In this document: positions 1 to 8,666 of the stretch, piece after piece
How the letters are laid out: every line of letters begins with the position of its first letter
Position numbering within the stretch: position 1 is the first letter of the stretch
From: Actinomycetota bacterium
Lineage (GTDB): Bacteria; Actinomycetota; Actinomycetes; Nanopelagicales; Nanopelagicaceae
NCBI GenBank assembly: GCA_009699575.1
Contig: WLNY01000008.1
Location: forward strand, 1-64,000
Length of the DNA: 64,000 bases
Reading direction: 5' to 3'
Position numbers and translations under genes: made by a program
The notes under the pieces: generated by a model
The model's database searches: none
What the model saw: only the letters and a program-made list of their open reading frames with translations
What the model was told of the DNA's origin: nothing

Positions 1-2042
1 TCGTTCTCGCCAATGACCCAGTGAGAGAAGGTGTAACCAAGTTTGCTGAAGGTATTAGCTGCAACGGTGAAGGTGTCATCGGTTGCAACGATAAGTTGGG
101 CTGGAGCATTTCCAGTCGATCCTGATCCACCGAAATATGTCACGGTGTGCAGGGCAAGTACTTCGAGATTAAAGACCGCCGAGGAGTACCCGATTTTAGT
201 GCCTTCGGTATCTAAGTTTCCATTTGCATCAACCCAGCGTTCAGCTGTAAGTGTGTATGGAGTTCTACTTTGGGCCAAAGTTGAAGAACCACTTATAACT
301 CCGGTGGTGGTGTCGAGAAAAAGTCCTGAGGGCAGCTCAGGGGAAATTGAATACTTGTTTGCTCCGCAACCAGAATTAGAAGTCGAAGTATTAGTGATTG
401 CTTTTCCTGCGCTGACGGTTTGCGTTTCTCCAGTTGAAAAACTTATAGATGGATCTGGTGAAAGTGAAAAGAATCCACCTGCAGTCACCGTTATTGAATC
501 TGGAAAAATAAATACTTCCCATTGTTCGTCATGAGATACAGAGCGAATTATCCATGTAGCCGGGTCAACATTCGGCCCTGCAATGGCACACCAACCAGCA
601 GCCACATCTGTTCCAGTGTGTCTGGACCCTCCAAAATAAGTAGAGAGCACATGTCCGCTAGTAAAATTATGTTGAACATTTCGAGTGATGGGATGTGCGA
701 GTGATTCCCAGTTTGCAGTTAGGGTTACATTGGAAGTCCCCATTGTGTAGTTGGTTTTTACCCCGGTGGAAGGGCCACCATATACATTTCCATTCGTTCC
801 ATTATCTGTCCATCCCATGAACTGGTACCCCAGACGAATCGGGTTGGAAGCAACCGTGAATGAATCACCTTGAGCAACTGGAATATGCGTGGGCACTGGA
901 CCTGATCCAAAATAATTCAAGTCATACATAACCGTGAAAGTTTCAGCGTTGTTTTGCCAAATCGCATATAAAGTTGAATCCATTGTCGGCGTATACGTCT
1001 CAGTTAAAACAGAACCCGTTGTGGTTTCTGACCAACCTTTAAAGGAGAAATTTCCGACTGTTGAAGATTCCGCAGGAAGATTTTCAAAGGGAATAAAAAT
1101 AACATCTACTTGATCGGCTGGTTTTGTTCCATGACCCTGATTATCAAAGGCAACGGTGTACGCCAAAGGTCGCGACAATGCGAGGCTACAAGTCGCTCCA
1201 TCAACTGAGACTGAAAAATGATTATCGGAAAAATCTTCAATGGCACAGCTGGCACCGCCAGCTTTAAGAAGCAAGGAAACATTGCTCGGATCAGCACCCT
1301 GACTTGAAGTCGTAATCTGAGATGTTGGAACCGTGATGGACGGACCTGTATAAAGCGCCTGACCTTTGACTAAGCGAACATCGGCGATTTGCCCAACAAA
1401 TTTGTTTCCACCAATAACTACATCACCCTGTCCACCTGGAATTGGGTCCCCATGATTTAAGGAGTATGTATTGTTATCTGATGGAATATATAAAACTCGT
1501 ACCCCATCTAAATACATACTGAGAGTTCCACCGACACCTGTCTTAGATAACGCAATGTGGTGCCATGCATGCAAGGCAAATGAATCATAAATCTCTTTAT
1601 AAGTTAATTGATTAGATGTGGAAGTATCCTCAAGTCCAGTACCGTCGGGACCGTCCCATACGCCTGCTGGTATCTGACGATTCTGATTTACTCTATCCGT
1701 GACAAAGAAATTGCTGCCATCGAATCCAAGTCCCCATGCAAAAGAGCTTGGTATTTGATCTTCGTAGGTTCTTGCGGAAGTACTTGACCAAAACGTCGCT
1801 ACATACTGTCTAGTGCGATCTGCCTCTCCCTCCTGGACCCACATTTCAAGATTAAATGCACCATCACCCACGTCGAGTTTTGGATCGTAAGGAACAATCA
1901 CTCTTCCAAAACCTGAACCGGAGTCAACGCCAAAGCCCACCGATCCAGCTTGCGCCGCTTGTGGGGCGATCATTAAGGGGCAAAGACCTAACAACAGTGT
2001 TGCAACGAATAAACGAATAAGACTCTGTCGTGCAGTAACCAT
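1..2042 (-). CDS. large secreted LamG / InlB-repeat surface protein (N-terminal part, runs off the window)
   Basis: Absent from the ORF track because its stop lies outside the window. I read an uninterrupted frame on the minus strand from ATG at 2042 to base 1, about 680 codons. It opens with a signal peptide (MVTARQSLIRLFVATLLLGL, ending near AQA). Residues about 35-260 look like a LamG / concanavalin-type lectin domain (FNLEMWVQ, HAWHHIALSKT, LSMYLDGVRV, ADVRLVKGQAL). Then come Listeria-Bacteroides (InlB B) repeats (TVMYDLNYFGSG with GYQFMGWTDNG, and later HTVTYFGGSGS with GYTFSHWV), with a putative-Ig-like stretch (LPSGLFLDTTTGVISGSS) between them. A purine-rich site (aaagggga) precedes the ATG. 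Probable role: cell-surface or secreted carbohydrate binding or adhesion; the ligand is unknown. The plus-strand ORFs at 43-704 are shadows. Confidence 0.85.
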   Translation of the reverse strand, partial: MVTARQSLIRLFVATLLLGLCPLMIAPQAAQAGSVGFGVDSGSGFGRVIVPYDPKLDVGDGAFNLEMWVQEGEADRTRQYVATFWSSTSARTYEDQIPSSFAWGLGFDGSNFFVTDRVNQNRQIPAGVWDGPDGTGLEDTSTSNQLTYKEIYDSFALHAWHHIALSKTGVGGTLSMYLDGVRVLYIPSDNNTYSLNHGDPIPGGQGDVVIGGNKFVGQIADVRLVKGQALYTGPSITVPTSQITTSSQGADPSNVSLLLKAGGASCAIEDFSDNHFSVSVDGATCSLALSRPLAYTVAFDNQGHGTKPADQVDVIFIPFENLPAESSTVGNFSFKGWSETTTGSVLTETYTPTMDSTLYAIWQNNAETFTVMYDLNYFGSGPVPTHIPVAQGDSFTVASNPIRLGYQFMGWTDNGTNGNVYGGPSTGVKTNYTMGTSNVTLTANWESLAHPITRNVQHNFTSGHVLSTYFGGSRHTGTDVAAGWCAIAGPNVDPATWIIRSVSHDEQWEVFIFPDSITVTAGGFFSLSPDPSISFSTGETQTVSAGKAITNTSTSNSGCGANKYSISPELPSGLFLDTTTGVISGSSTLAQSRTPYTLTAERWVDANGNLDTEGTKIGYSSAVFNLEVLALHTVTYFGGSGSTGNAPAQLIVATDDTFTVAANTFSKLGYTFSHWVIGEN

Positions 2043-2083
2043 GAGTGGTTCCCCTTTATCTCAGACCAGATGGCCAAGTGAAT

Positions 2084-2110
2084 CGATATCGGAAGGTCTT
2101 TCCGATATCG
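2084..2110. promoter_or_regulatory. 27-bp perfect palindrome, candidate TetR operator
   Basis: CGATATCGGAA-GGTCT-TTCCGATATCG is a perfect inverted repeat with 11-bp arms and a 5-bp centre. It lies in the 127-bp gap between the LamG-protein gene (minus) and the tetR gene (plus). The position suits an operator bound by the adjacent TetR protein and acting on one or both genes. Binding is inferred. Confidence 0.6.
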
Positions 2111-2157
2111 GCAAAATATAGGCTATTAGGGGCTTGGGGGCTAGTCCAGAAAGGACG

Positions 2158-2163
2158 TAATAT
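2158..2163 (+). promoter_or_regulatory. -10 box of leaderless tetR
   Basis: TAATAT followed by exactly 6 nt and the GTG start at 2170. No Shine-Dalgarno sits at a normal distance, so transcription probably begins at the start codon. Confidence 0.5.
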
Positions 2164-2169
2164 GCTCAC

Positions 2170-2811
2170 GTGTCGCCTAAGAAAAAACCCTCCCCAGCTC
2201 TCGGTCGCAAGAGCGCCTACGTTGCGCGCAATCGGGCACACATACTCAAGGCAACTATTGAAGTTCTGGCTACGGACGGACAGCATCCAGCAGTTGAGCA
2301 TGTTTCCGAACGTGCTGAAATCGCGATGAGCACCATTTATAAGCATTTTAAGAACCGAGATGAACTCTTTGCAGCGGCGATGGGCGCTGCCATGGCTGAT
2401 TGGGAGGAGTGGGTTTTTAGCAAGCTCGCCCATATTCCAGATCCATTAGAGCAACTTGTATTCCCAATGCGCATGATTGCGAGATTGAAATCGACTCATC
2501 CCACCTATGCAAAACTTATTGAAAATAACCTTGCCCTCTCAGCTACTCAATTGCCATTCGTGGCCGGCTTTCCCAAGCATGTTCATGAATTAATTAGTGC
2601 GGGAGTGCTCAAGATGGATCACCCCGATATTCGAATTCAAGATTTCCAGGGTCTTCTTTTTTCTTTAGTTGTCAATCAAAGTACAAACCCTGCAGCAAAA
2701 GTAGAAGACGCAGACCTTGCAATAGAAATTGGATTATCGCTACTTAATATTTCAGCGGCAAAAGCTAGAAAAATTTCTCATGCCAAGCTACCTGATTTGA
2801 GTGATAATTAA
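2170..2811 (+). CDS. TetR/AcrR family transcriptional regulator
   Basis: 213-residue one-component repressor. The N-terminal helix-turn-helix (about residues 15-65) is typical of the family: RAHILKATIEVLATDG, then VSERAEIAMSTIYKHFKNRDELF. The C-terminal ligand domain is not recognisable. The GTG start is supported by a TAATAT box six bases upstream. It is transcribed away from the large surface-protein gene with an 11-5-11 palindrome between them, so control of that gene or of itself is likely (inference). Its TAA stop overlaps the stop of convergent arsC by three bases. Confidence 0.85.
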   Translation: MSPKKKPSPALGRKSAYVARNRAHILKATIEVLATDGQHPAVEHVSERAEIAMSTIYKHFKNRDELFAAAMGAAMADWEEWVFSKLAHIPDPLEQLVFPMRMIARLKSTHPTYAKLIENNLALSATQLPFVAGFPKHVHELISAGVLKMDHPDIRIQDFQGLLFSLVVNQSTNPAAKVEDADLAIEIGLSLLNISAAKARKISHAKLPDLSDN

Positions 2812-3218
2812 ATAGTTGGAAAGAGCTCTTCGAGTAGAGAAATTATTCGCACTTTTATCTCATCTCTAATAACTCTTACGCCTTCAATACCTTGACCGGC
2901 GGGATCATCGAGAACCCAATCCTCATAACGTTTGCCCGGATAGAACGGGCACACATCTCCGCATCCCATCGTGATTACAACATCGGATTCTTGAACAGCT
3001 TCTGGCGTCAAAATTTTGGGAGTGTTATGTGCAATATCAATTCCAACTTCATTCATTGCTTCTACGGCAACTTGATTAATTGAATCTTTCGGTGCCGACC
3101 CAGCAGAGAGAACTTCGACTCGTCCTTGCGAGAGTTCACGTAAAAATCCTGCGGCCATTTGTGAGCGACCAGCATTGTGAACGCATACAAAAAGAACTGT
3201 GGGCTTCTCGTTTTCCAT
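2808..3218 (-). CDS. arsC: arsenate reductase, low-molecular-weight phosphatase fold
   Basis: Reduces arsenate to arsenite in the cytoplasm. From the ATG at 3218 it is 136 residues (MENEKPTVLFVCVHNAGRSQ). The CX5R phosphate loop (CVHNAGR) and the later CGDVC pair are those of LMW-PTPase-type arsenate reductases, which use a thioredoxin or mycothiol relay. The ORF track start at 3257 lies upstream inside aqpS; I prefer 3218 because the family begins there. It is the last gene of a unit with the AqpS-like channel (8 bases upstream) and the DUF4389 protein, so arsenite made here can leave through the channel. Confidence 0.88.
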   Translation of the reverse strand: MENEKPTVLFVCVHNAGRSQMAAGFLRELSQGRVEVLSAGSAPKDSINQVAVEAMNEVGIDIAHNTPKILTPEAVQESDVVITMGCGDVCPFYPGKRYEDWVLDDPAGQGIEGVRVIRDEIKVRIISLLEELFPTI

Positions 3219-3225
3219 AGTGCGC

Positions 3226-3879
3226 CTACTTTCGTGTAAATAGTACTGACAGTGCAAAACCTAGTGACGCACCCAAAAGCTGAGCGGCAATAAAGGCACC
3301 TACCGACGAAGGTGCGATACCTGAAAATGTATTGGAAATACTTCGCCCAATGGTGACTGCAGGGTTAGCAAAAGATGTCGAGGAGGTGAAGAAATAGGCG
3401 CCACCTATCCACGCGGGGATAAGTATCGGCGCAAGATTGCCTCGCGTGCCTGAGGCCCCATATTCAATGATGAAAATAAGGCCACAGGTTGCAATCACTT
3501 CGCCTAGCCAGATTGCAAATCCCCCACGTGTATGGGTTGATACATTGACGGCGGGAAGTTCAAACATCACATTGGCTAAGAGTGCACCGAATAGAGCACC
3601 TGCGATTTGAACAAGCACAAATAGGAGAGCTTCGACTTTTTCAATCTTGCTCTTAACCAGCACCACCAGAGTGACTACCGGATTGAAGTGTGATCCAGAG
3701 ATAGCGGAGAAAATTGAAATTAAGATTCCCAGAACAAGCACAGTTGAAAGTGCATTAATTAATAACTGCACTCCACCATCATTCGACAAATTCACCGCCA
3801 TGGCACCAGAACCGACTACAGCAAGTACAAGAGTTGCCGTTCCGATAAATTCAGATGCCAGGCGTTGAATTTTTAACAT
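3226..3879 (-). CDS. aqpS: MIP-family channel, AqpS-like (probable arsenite exit)
   Basis: 217-residue membrane channel with about six hydrophobic segments and the two half-helix motifs of aquaglyceroporins: a variant first motif (HFNPVVT, NPV not NPA) and a normal second one (FANPAVT). The altered first motif and the adjacent arsC recall AqpS, which with ArsC confers arsenate resistance in Sinorhizobium by letting arsenite flow out. Starts 5 bases after the DUF4389 stop with no clear Shine-Dalgarno, suggesting translational coupling. Substrate is inferred from context; a general solute channel cannot be excluded. Confidence 0.8.
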   Translation of the reverse strand: MLKIQRLASEFIGTATLVLAVVGSGAMAVNLSNDGGVQLLINALSTVLVLGILISIFSAISGSHFNPVVTLVVLVKSKIEKVEALLFVLVQIAGALFGALLANVMFELPAVNVSTHTRGGFAIWLGEVIATCGLIFIIEYGASGTRGNLAPILIPAWIGGAYFFTSSTSFANPAVTIGRSISNTFSGIAPSSVGAFIAAQLLGASLGFALSVLFTRK

Positions 3880-3884
3880 TTCAT

Positions 3885-4472
3885 CTACAAGGAGAAACTT
3901 GGGTACTCATCGGTGACTAGAAGAACGCAATACCCAAAGACTCGGTTCCAATACGCGATTGAGCCAAGAACAATTTTGAGTGAAGATTCTGGATACTCAC
4001 CTGTTAAGAATGTTTGAATCCAAGCAATGATTGACACAAGAACCGCTGCTAAAGAATAAAAAAAGCCCACGATGTATAACGGAATTGCTAGGAACCATTT
4101 AACGAGGGGAAGCCAGCGATTCAAGCTAGTGCCACCTTTGATGTCAGGGAATATCACAGCAACGCGTGGGTTGCGCTCTATAGATGGATATTCATCGGTA
4201 AGAAGAAATAAATAAACCAACGCTCGGTTCATCAATTCAATCATTGCGTGATTAAAGGTGAGAACATAACTTGGATATACACCTCGAAAAAGTAGAGTGA
4301 GCACTACTGGGATTGCGATTACTCCAGCTGCGCCCCAGCCCCAGTCAGCTGCTTGGCCAAATGAGGCAATAAAAACTAATACAGGTGCGATGAGAATCCC
4401 TCGCCAAAAGACTGTCTGCTTATTCCGATTGTGAATATCAACATCAATAATTGTTTCAACTTGTGCGCTCAC
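3885..4472 (-). CDS. DUF4389 membrane protein
   Basis: About 195 residues with four or so membrane segments. The sequence TDEYPS appears twice (LLTDEYPSIE and a C-terminal VTDEYPSFSL), with a related TGEYPES between, a hallmark of DUF4389 proteins. I start it at GTG 4472, since AGGAGAGG lies nine bases before it; the ATG at 4523 in the ORF track would run across the divergent carotenoid promoter. First gene of the unit with aqpS and arsC. Function unknown; a part in arsenic handling is only suggested by position. Confidence 0.75.
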   Translation of the reverse strand: MSAQVETIIDVDIHNRNKQTVFWRGILIAPVLVFIASFGQAADWGWGAAGVIAIPVVLTLLFRGVYPSYVLTFNHAMIELMNRALVYLFLLTDEYPSIERNPRVAVIFPDIKGGTSLNRWLPLVKWFLAIPLYIVGFFYSLAAVLVSIIAWIQTFLTGEYPESSLKIVLGSIAYWNRVFGYCVLLVTDEYPSFSL

Positions 4473-4549
4473 TGATAGTTCCTCTCCTAGTGGTTCGCCT
4501 TCTCCTATCTTAGGTGCCCACACCTAACAGAGTTGGCACCTACTCGCGA

Positions 4550-4555
4550 TACTCT
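4550..4555 (+). promoter_or_regulatory. -10 box of leaderless crtA-like gene
   Basis: TACTCT, then exactly 6 nt, then GTG at 4562. No Shine-Dalgarno precedes that GTG. Confidence 0.45.
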
Positions 4556-4561
4556 TTGGGT

Positions 4562-5230
4562 GTGGTGACCGTCGTATATTTTTGGACTTTGCCAAAGCGA
4601 ATGATTCCTTTTGCATTTTTGCATATGGCACTTGATCGCCGAAAACTTCGAAATTTTTCAGGTATCGCATTTGCCAAGTTATTAGGGTGCGGCAAAGGCG
4701 AGACGTTTACTCCTTCGGATGTAGACATTACCCGGTGGGGCTTTGTCGCAACTATCAAGGAGGATGCTCTGGAATCACTTGATACATCGCACATTGTTTC
4801 GCGATGGAGATCTCGATCAACATCAGAGTTTCGAGCGGTTCTTGACCCAATTTCATCTCATGGTCTGTGGGCAAAAGAGGAGCCTTTTCAGATTGGTGCC
4901 AATATCGCTGCGGTGGGCCAAATAGCTGCAATTACTCGAGCGCGAATCGCACCGCGCCATACCCTCCGATTTTTTAAATCAGTTCCTCCTGTAACCCAGA
5001 GTCTGCATGCAAGCAAGGGCTTGATTTCGGCGATTGGAATTGGTGAAGCTCCGATAGGACTTCAAGGAACTTTTTCACTCTGGGAAAGTGCTGCGGATCT
5101 GCGTGAATTCGCTTATAAAGGTCAATCTCACGTAAAGGCGATTGCCGATACTTCAAAATATAATTGGTACTCCGAAGAGCTTTTTGCTCGCTTTTCTGTT
5201 CGTGAAACCCGAGGCTCAATTACAAGATAG
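4562..5230 (+). CDS. CrtA-like spheroidene monooxygenase family protein
   Basis: About 222 residues. The C-terminal half carries the family signature (IGEAPIGLQGTFSLWES, then GWYAEELFARF-like YNWYSEELFARF), and the middle has the TPSDVDITRWGF segment. CrtA enzymes add oxygen at C-2 of acyclic carotenoid ends. It heads the carotenoid run and is followed after 26 bases by cruF. I place the start at GTG 4562, with a -10 hexamer six bases ahead; the ATG at 4514 would overlap the opposite gene's promoter. Family assignment is firm; the oxygenated product here is unknown. Confidence 0.8.
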   Translation: MVTVVYFWTLPKRMIPFAFLHMALDRRKLRNFSGIAFAKLLGCGKGETFTPSDVDITRWGFVATIKEDALESLDTSHIVSRWRSRSTSEFRAVLDPISSHGLWAKEEPFQIGANIAAVGQIAAITRARIAPRHTLRFFKSVPPVTQSLHASKGLISAIGIGEAPIGLQGTFSLWESAADLREFAYKGQSHVKAIADTSKYNWYSEELFARFSVRETRGSITR

Positions 5231-5256
5231 GTCGAGTCGTAGGGCAGAATTACAGT

Positions 5257-6060
5257 ATGTCGATTCGCCATTATTCCCCTCGAGGAAACAGACGTCGGGG
5301 AATATCCTTTCGAGCAAGAACTTTATTGGGACTGATTTTAGGTGTAGCAATTGTTCTGCAAATTTCATACCCATTACTCGATGGTGAAGCGCTTCGGATC
5401 GTCACTATTTCAACTGTGTATTGGAGTGCTGGAGCAATGGCCCTTCATGCACTTCTCGCCTATGGTCTCAAATATGCATACAGATATTTAGGTGCCACAG
5501 TAATTTTTGCATTTCTTATCGAACTCATGGGAGTCAAAACCGGTTGGCCCTTTGGAACATATTCCTATGATGCTTCACTCGGACGCACTCTTGCTGGAGT
5601 TCCATTTGTCGTTCCGTTTGCATGGGTGATGATGGCCCACCCACTACTCGTCGCCGCTAGACGAGTGAGCGGTTCATGGGTATTTCTTTATGGAGGATTC
5701 GCTCTTGCTGCTTGGGATTTATTTTTAGATCCACAAATGGTTTCTGCAGGAAGATGGCACTGGACTTTTACAGGCGCACATGTTCCATTTCAACCAGAGA
5801 TTCCATTGTCGAATGCATTTGGTTGGTTGCTTGCGGGGATGGCGCTCATGGCAATTTTAAATCAAATTCTCCCCCGCGACCGCAGACGTGATAGCGCAAG
5901 TTTTGGTGCTACGGATTTCTATTTAGCATGGACGTACTTTGCGGGCATAGTTTCAAATGTATTTTTCTTTTCACGCCCTGGCGTAGCGCTCATCGGGGGA
6001 ATTTGCTTTGGTGCTATCTGGATTCCTTACGTATTTTCACGCTGGCTCGGTAGACCTTAA
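5257..6060 (+). CDS. cruF: carotenoid 1,2-hydratase family protein (CruF / DUF422)
   Basis: 267-residue membrane protein with about seven hydrophobic segments. The segments ELMGVKTGWPFGTYSYD and AAWDLFLDPQMV are typical of CruF / bisanhydrobacterioruberin hydratase proteins, which add water across the C-1,2 double bond of a psi end group. A glycosyltransferase follows 9 bases later, as cruF and cruG cooperate in cyanobacterial myxol glycoside synthesis. A CAGAAT six bases before the ATG may be a weak promoter, but co-transcription with crtA is also possible. Confidence 0.85.
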   Translation: MSIRHYSPRGNRRRGISFRARTLLGLILGVAIVLQISYPLLDGEALRIVTISTVYWSAGAMALHALLAYGLKYAYRYLGATVIFAFLIELMGVKTGWPFGTYSYDASLGRTLAGVPFVVPFAWVMMAHPLLVAARRVSGSWVFLYGGFALAAWDLFLDPQMVSAGRWHWTFTGAHVPFQPEIPLSNAFGWLLAGMALMAILNQILPRDRRRDSASFGATDFYLAWTYFAGIVSNVFFFSRPGVALIGGICFGAIWIPYVFSRWLGRP

Positions 6061-6069
6061 GGTCTTTCA

Positions 6070-7143
6070 ATGCTGGCACTAGCGTGTGGACTTTCAATTT
6101 TCTCACTCATATTTGTGCGCCTTAATTCTTTTCTTATACGAACTCCACAAGAGACTCTCCCAATTAGTGAAAAAATTAGCGTGCTGCTTCCCATGCGCAA
6201 CGAAGAAGAAAATGTCGCAGAATTAATTCACTGCCTTCAAGCACAAATTAATTGTGAAAATATCGAATTTCTAGCACTCGATGACAATTCTACTGATGGG
6301 ACTTATCAAGCTCTCATTGCAGCGACATCAAAGGATTCGCGGTTTACAATAATTTCTGGATCACCATTGCCAGCTTCATGGCTAGGCAAACCGTGGGCGC
6401 TTCATCAACTCTACAAAGCATCTACTGGTGACTTCCTTGTGACAGTGGATGCCGATGTGCGCATAACCCCTATAGCCATATCATCCTCAATTACTCTGAT
6501 GAAAAAGGAATCTTTGCACTTCTTCTCCCCTTATCCTCGTCAGTTAGCAGTGACTTTTTCCGAGCGCCTTATTCAGCCACTTTTGCAATGGTCCTGGCTC
6601 TCATCGGTCCCTCTGCGAATTGCCGAGAAGTCACATAATCCAGCCTTTGCTGTTGCTAACGGCCAATTTTTTATTTCCACTCGTGAATGTCTAGACACCA
6701 TTGACGGCTACACAACGATTTCCAGAGAAGTCCTCGATGACATTGAACTTGCGCGAGCATTTATACGAAGCGGTGCAACTGGAACAGTAGGAAATGGCGC
6801 GACGATCGCGACCTGTCGGATGTATTCATCTTGGCCAGAAGTGCGAAATGGTTATGCCAAATCTTTACATAAAGGATTCGGTGGAATTTTAGGAAGTATT
6901 GTTGCTATTGCTCTGATCGCTCTGACTGGAATTGTGCCACTGGTGTATGGGTTAACAGGATCTGCGTGGGGTTGGATTGGATACGAAATAATCGTGCTCT
7001 CGCGCGCAATATCTGCTCGAACTACTCGTGGACGTGCCGTTGATTCTCTTTTGCACCCAATCGCCTGCGCCCTCATAATCTACTTACTTATCTATTCATG
7101 GATCATGCGTGGAAAAATCCAATGGAAAGGCCGGACCCTGTGA
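6070..7143 (+). CDS. cruG: GT2-family glycosyltransferase, CruG-like carotenoid glycosyltransferase
   Basis: 357 residues. An N-terminal hydrophobic helix precedes a GT-A domain with LPMRNEEENV, LALDDNSTDGT and the DxD site VDADVR, then PWALHQL, as in CruG/CrtQ-type enzymes. The C-terminus has two or three membrane helices. Between a CruF-type hydratase and a desaturase, the likely task is attaching a sugar to the hydroxyl made by the hydratase. Its TGA overlaps the next gene's GTG by four bases (GTGA), indicating coupling. The symbol rests on neighbourhood and architecture. Confidence 0.75.
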   Translation: MLALACGLSIFSLIFVRLNSFLIRTPQETLPISEKISVLLPMRNEEENVAELIHCLQAQINCENIEFLALDDNSTDGTYQALIAATSKDSRFTIISGSPLPASWLGKPWALHQLYKASTGDFLVTVDADVRITPIAISSSITLMKKESLHFFSPYPRQLAVTFSERLIQPLLQWSWLSSVPLRIAEKSHNPAFAVANGQFFISTRECLDTIDGYTTISREVLDDIELARAFIRSGATGTVGNGATIATCRMYSSWPEVRNGYAKSLHKGFGGILGSIVAIALIALTGIVPLVYGLTGSAWGWIGYEIIVLSRAISARTTRGRAVDSLLHPIACALIIYLLIYSWIMRGKIQWKGRTL

Positions 7144-8666
7144 GCCACGTACTAGTAATCGGCGCTGGAATAGGTGGGATGTGCACTGCAGCTCGATTAA
7201 AAAAAGCTGGACATGAAGTAACAGTTTTTGAGAGCTCTGATCATGTAGGCGGCAAGTGTCGAACAGAATGGATTGGAAAGTACGCCTTTGATACTGGGCC
7301 ATCCTTGTTAACTCTTCCTGCGGTGTATCGAGATTTCTTTCAAAAAACTGGCAAACATTTGGGCCAAGTGGTTCACCTTGATTCAGTAGACCCATCATTT
7401 GACTATCGCTTTTCAGATGGCACGAATGTGAAATTCGCCAATCTTTCGCGTCATAAAACACTTGAAGCAATTACAGATTCCTACGGCAGTGAAAGTGCGA
7501 ACCAGTGGGATCGAATTATGCGCCGGGCAGAACGAATGTGGGATGTTTCTCGCGAACCTTTTATTGAATCCGAACTCACATCAATATTCTCTCTTTTCAA
7601 ACGTCCAACTGTCTTACGAGATCTATTTATAATCTCACCTTGGAAATCTCTGCGCTCACTCGCTGAAGAACTCTTACCAAATAGGAATCTGCGCTACATC
7701 TTGGACCGATATGCCACATACAGTGGTTCTGATCCGCGATCCGCTCCTTCAGTTTTAGCAACAATTGCATTTGTCGAAGAAGCCTTCGGCGCATGGCATA
7801 TTCAGGGTGGAATTGGTTCGTTGTCCGTGGCTATTCATCAGCGCTGTGTTGATTTGGGTGTGGCCTTTGAATTAAACACACCCGTATCTGAAATTAATCA
7901 TGATGGGAAAAAGGTCACAGGGATCACCCTGAAGGATGGTCGCACTCTTTCTAGTGACATTGTTGTCGCCAACGCTGATGCCTCTATCGTGTATGACGTT
8001 TTGATTACTGGAAAAGTACGCAAACTCCGTATGACTAGGTCACGACTGCATCGCACAACGCCTTCTCTCGCGGGCTTTACGCTGCTTCTGGGCTTACGCC
8101 CTGATGCAGACGCACCGCCACTTGAGCATCACACTATTTTATTTCCTGAAAACTATGACCAAGAATTTGATTCTATTTTTACCGAGAAAAAACCGGTGCA
8201 GGATCCAACTATTTACATATGTGCGCCTAAAGATGTACACATGGTCAAAACAGAAGGTGGACTAAGTCTGTCTGTATTAGTCAATGCACCTCGGCATAAT
8301 CCAGAAGGAGTTGATGGTTGGGATTGGAATAATGAAACGTTTAATCGTGAGTACGCTTCTAAAATAATTGACCTTATTGAAGCTCGTGGTATTCCTATCC
8401 GCAATCGTTTGGAAGTATTTGAATATCGAACTCCGGCCGATTTGGAGAGAAGTGTGAACGCGCCGGGCGGTTCCATTTATGGCACATCGAGTAATGGTGC
8501 GCGTGCTGCTTTTCTTCGCGCTCGAAATAGATCGGCTCTTAAGGGACTTTACTGTGTTGGTGGATCTGCTCATCCTGGCGGTGGGTTACCGCTGGTGGGG
8601 CTTAGCGCAGAAATCGTTGCTAACGCAATTGGCCGTACGAAAAACGCATCACCTGAAATGCACTAA
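7140..8666 (+). CDS. CrtI-family carotenoid desaturase (second copy, probably 3,4-desaturase-like)
   Basis: About 508 residues. The N-terminal Rossmann FAD site is VLVIGAGIGGMCTAARL with ESSDHVGGKCRT, and YAFDTGPSLLTLP follows; the C-terminal FAD segment is HPGGGLPLVGLSAEIV. I start at GTG 7140 because it overlaps the previous stop as GTGA and has GGAAAGG upstream; the ATG at 7098 adds 14 residues that do not match the family. With a separate crtI at 10.4 kb, this copy probably desaturates a modified intermediate (CrtD-like). The 3' end overlaps the antisense phosphatidyltransferase by 47 bases. Confidence 0.82.
   Translation: MSHVLVIGAGIGGMCTAARLKKAGHEVTVFESSDHVGGKCRTEWIGKYAFDTGPSLLTLPAVYRDFFQKTGKHLGQVVHLDSVDPSFDYRFSDGTNVKFANLSRHKTLEAITDSYGSESANQWDRIMRRAERMWDVSREPFIESELTSIFSLFKRPTVLRDLFIISPWKSLRSLAEELLPNRNLRYILDRYATYSGSDPRSAPSVLATIAFVEEAFGAWHIQGGIGSLSVAIHQRCVDLGVAFELNTPVSEINHDGKKVTGITLKDGRTLSSDIVVANADASIVYDVLITGKVRKLRMTRSRLHRTTPSLAGFTLLLGLRPDADAPPLEHHTILFPENYDQEFDSIFTEKKPVQDPTIYICAPKDVHMVKTEGGLSLSVLVNAPRHNPEGVDGWDWNNETFNREYASKIIDLIEARGIPIRNRLEVFEYRTPADLERSVNAPGGSIYGTSSNGARAAFLRARNRSALKGLYCVGGSAHPGGGLPLVGLSAEIVANAIGRTKNASPEMH

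Noticed and set aside
43-704. Plus-strand ORFs of 163 and 60 residues at the left end
   Set aside because: They lie antisense to the long open minus-strand frame with a signal peptide, LamG and InlB-type repeats, and show no family resemblance.
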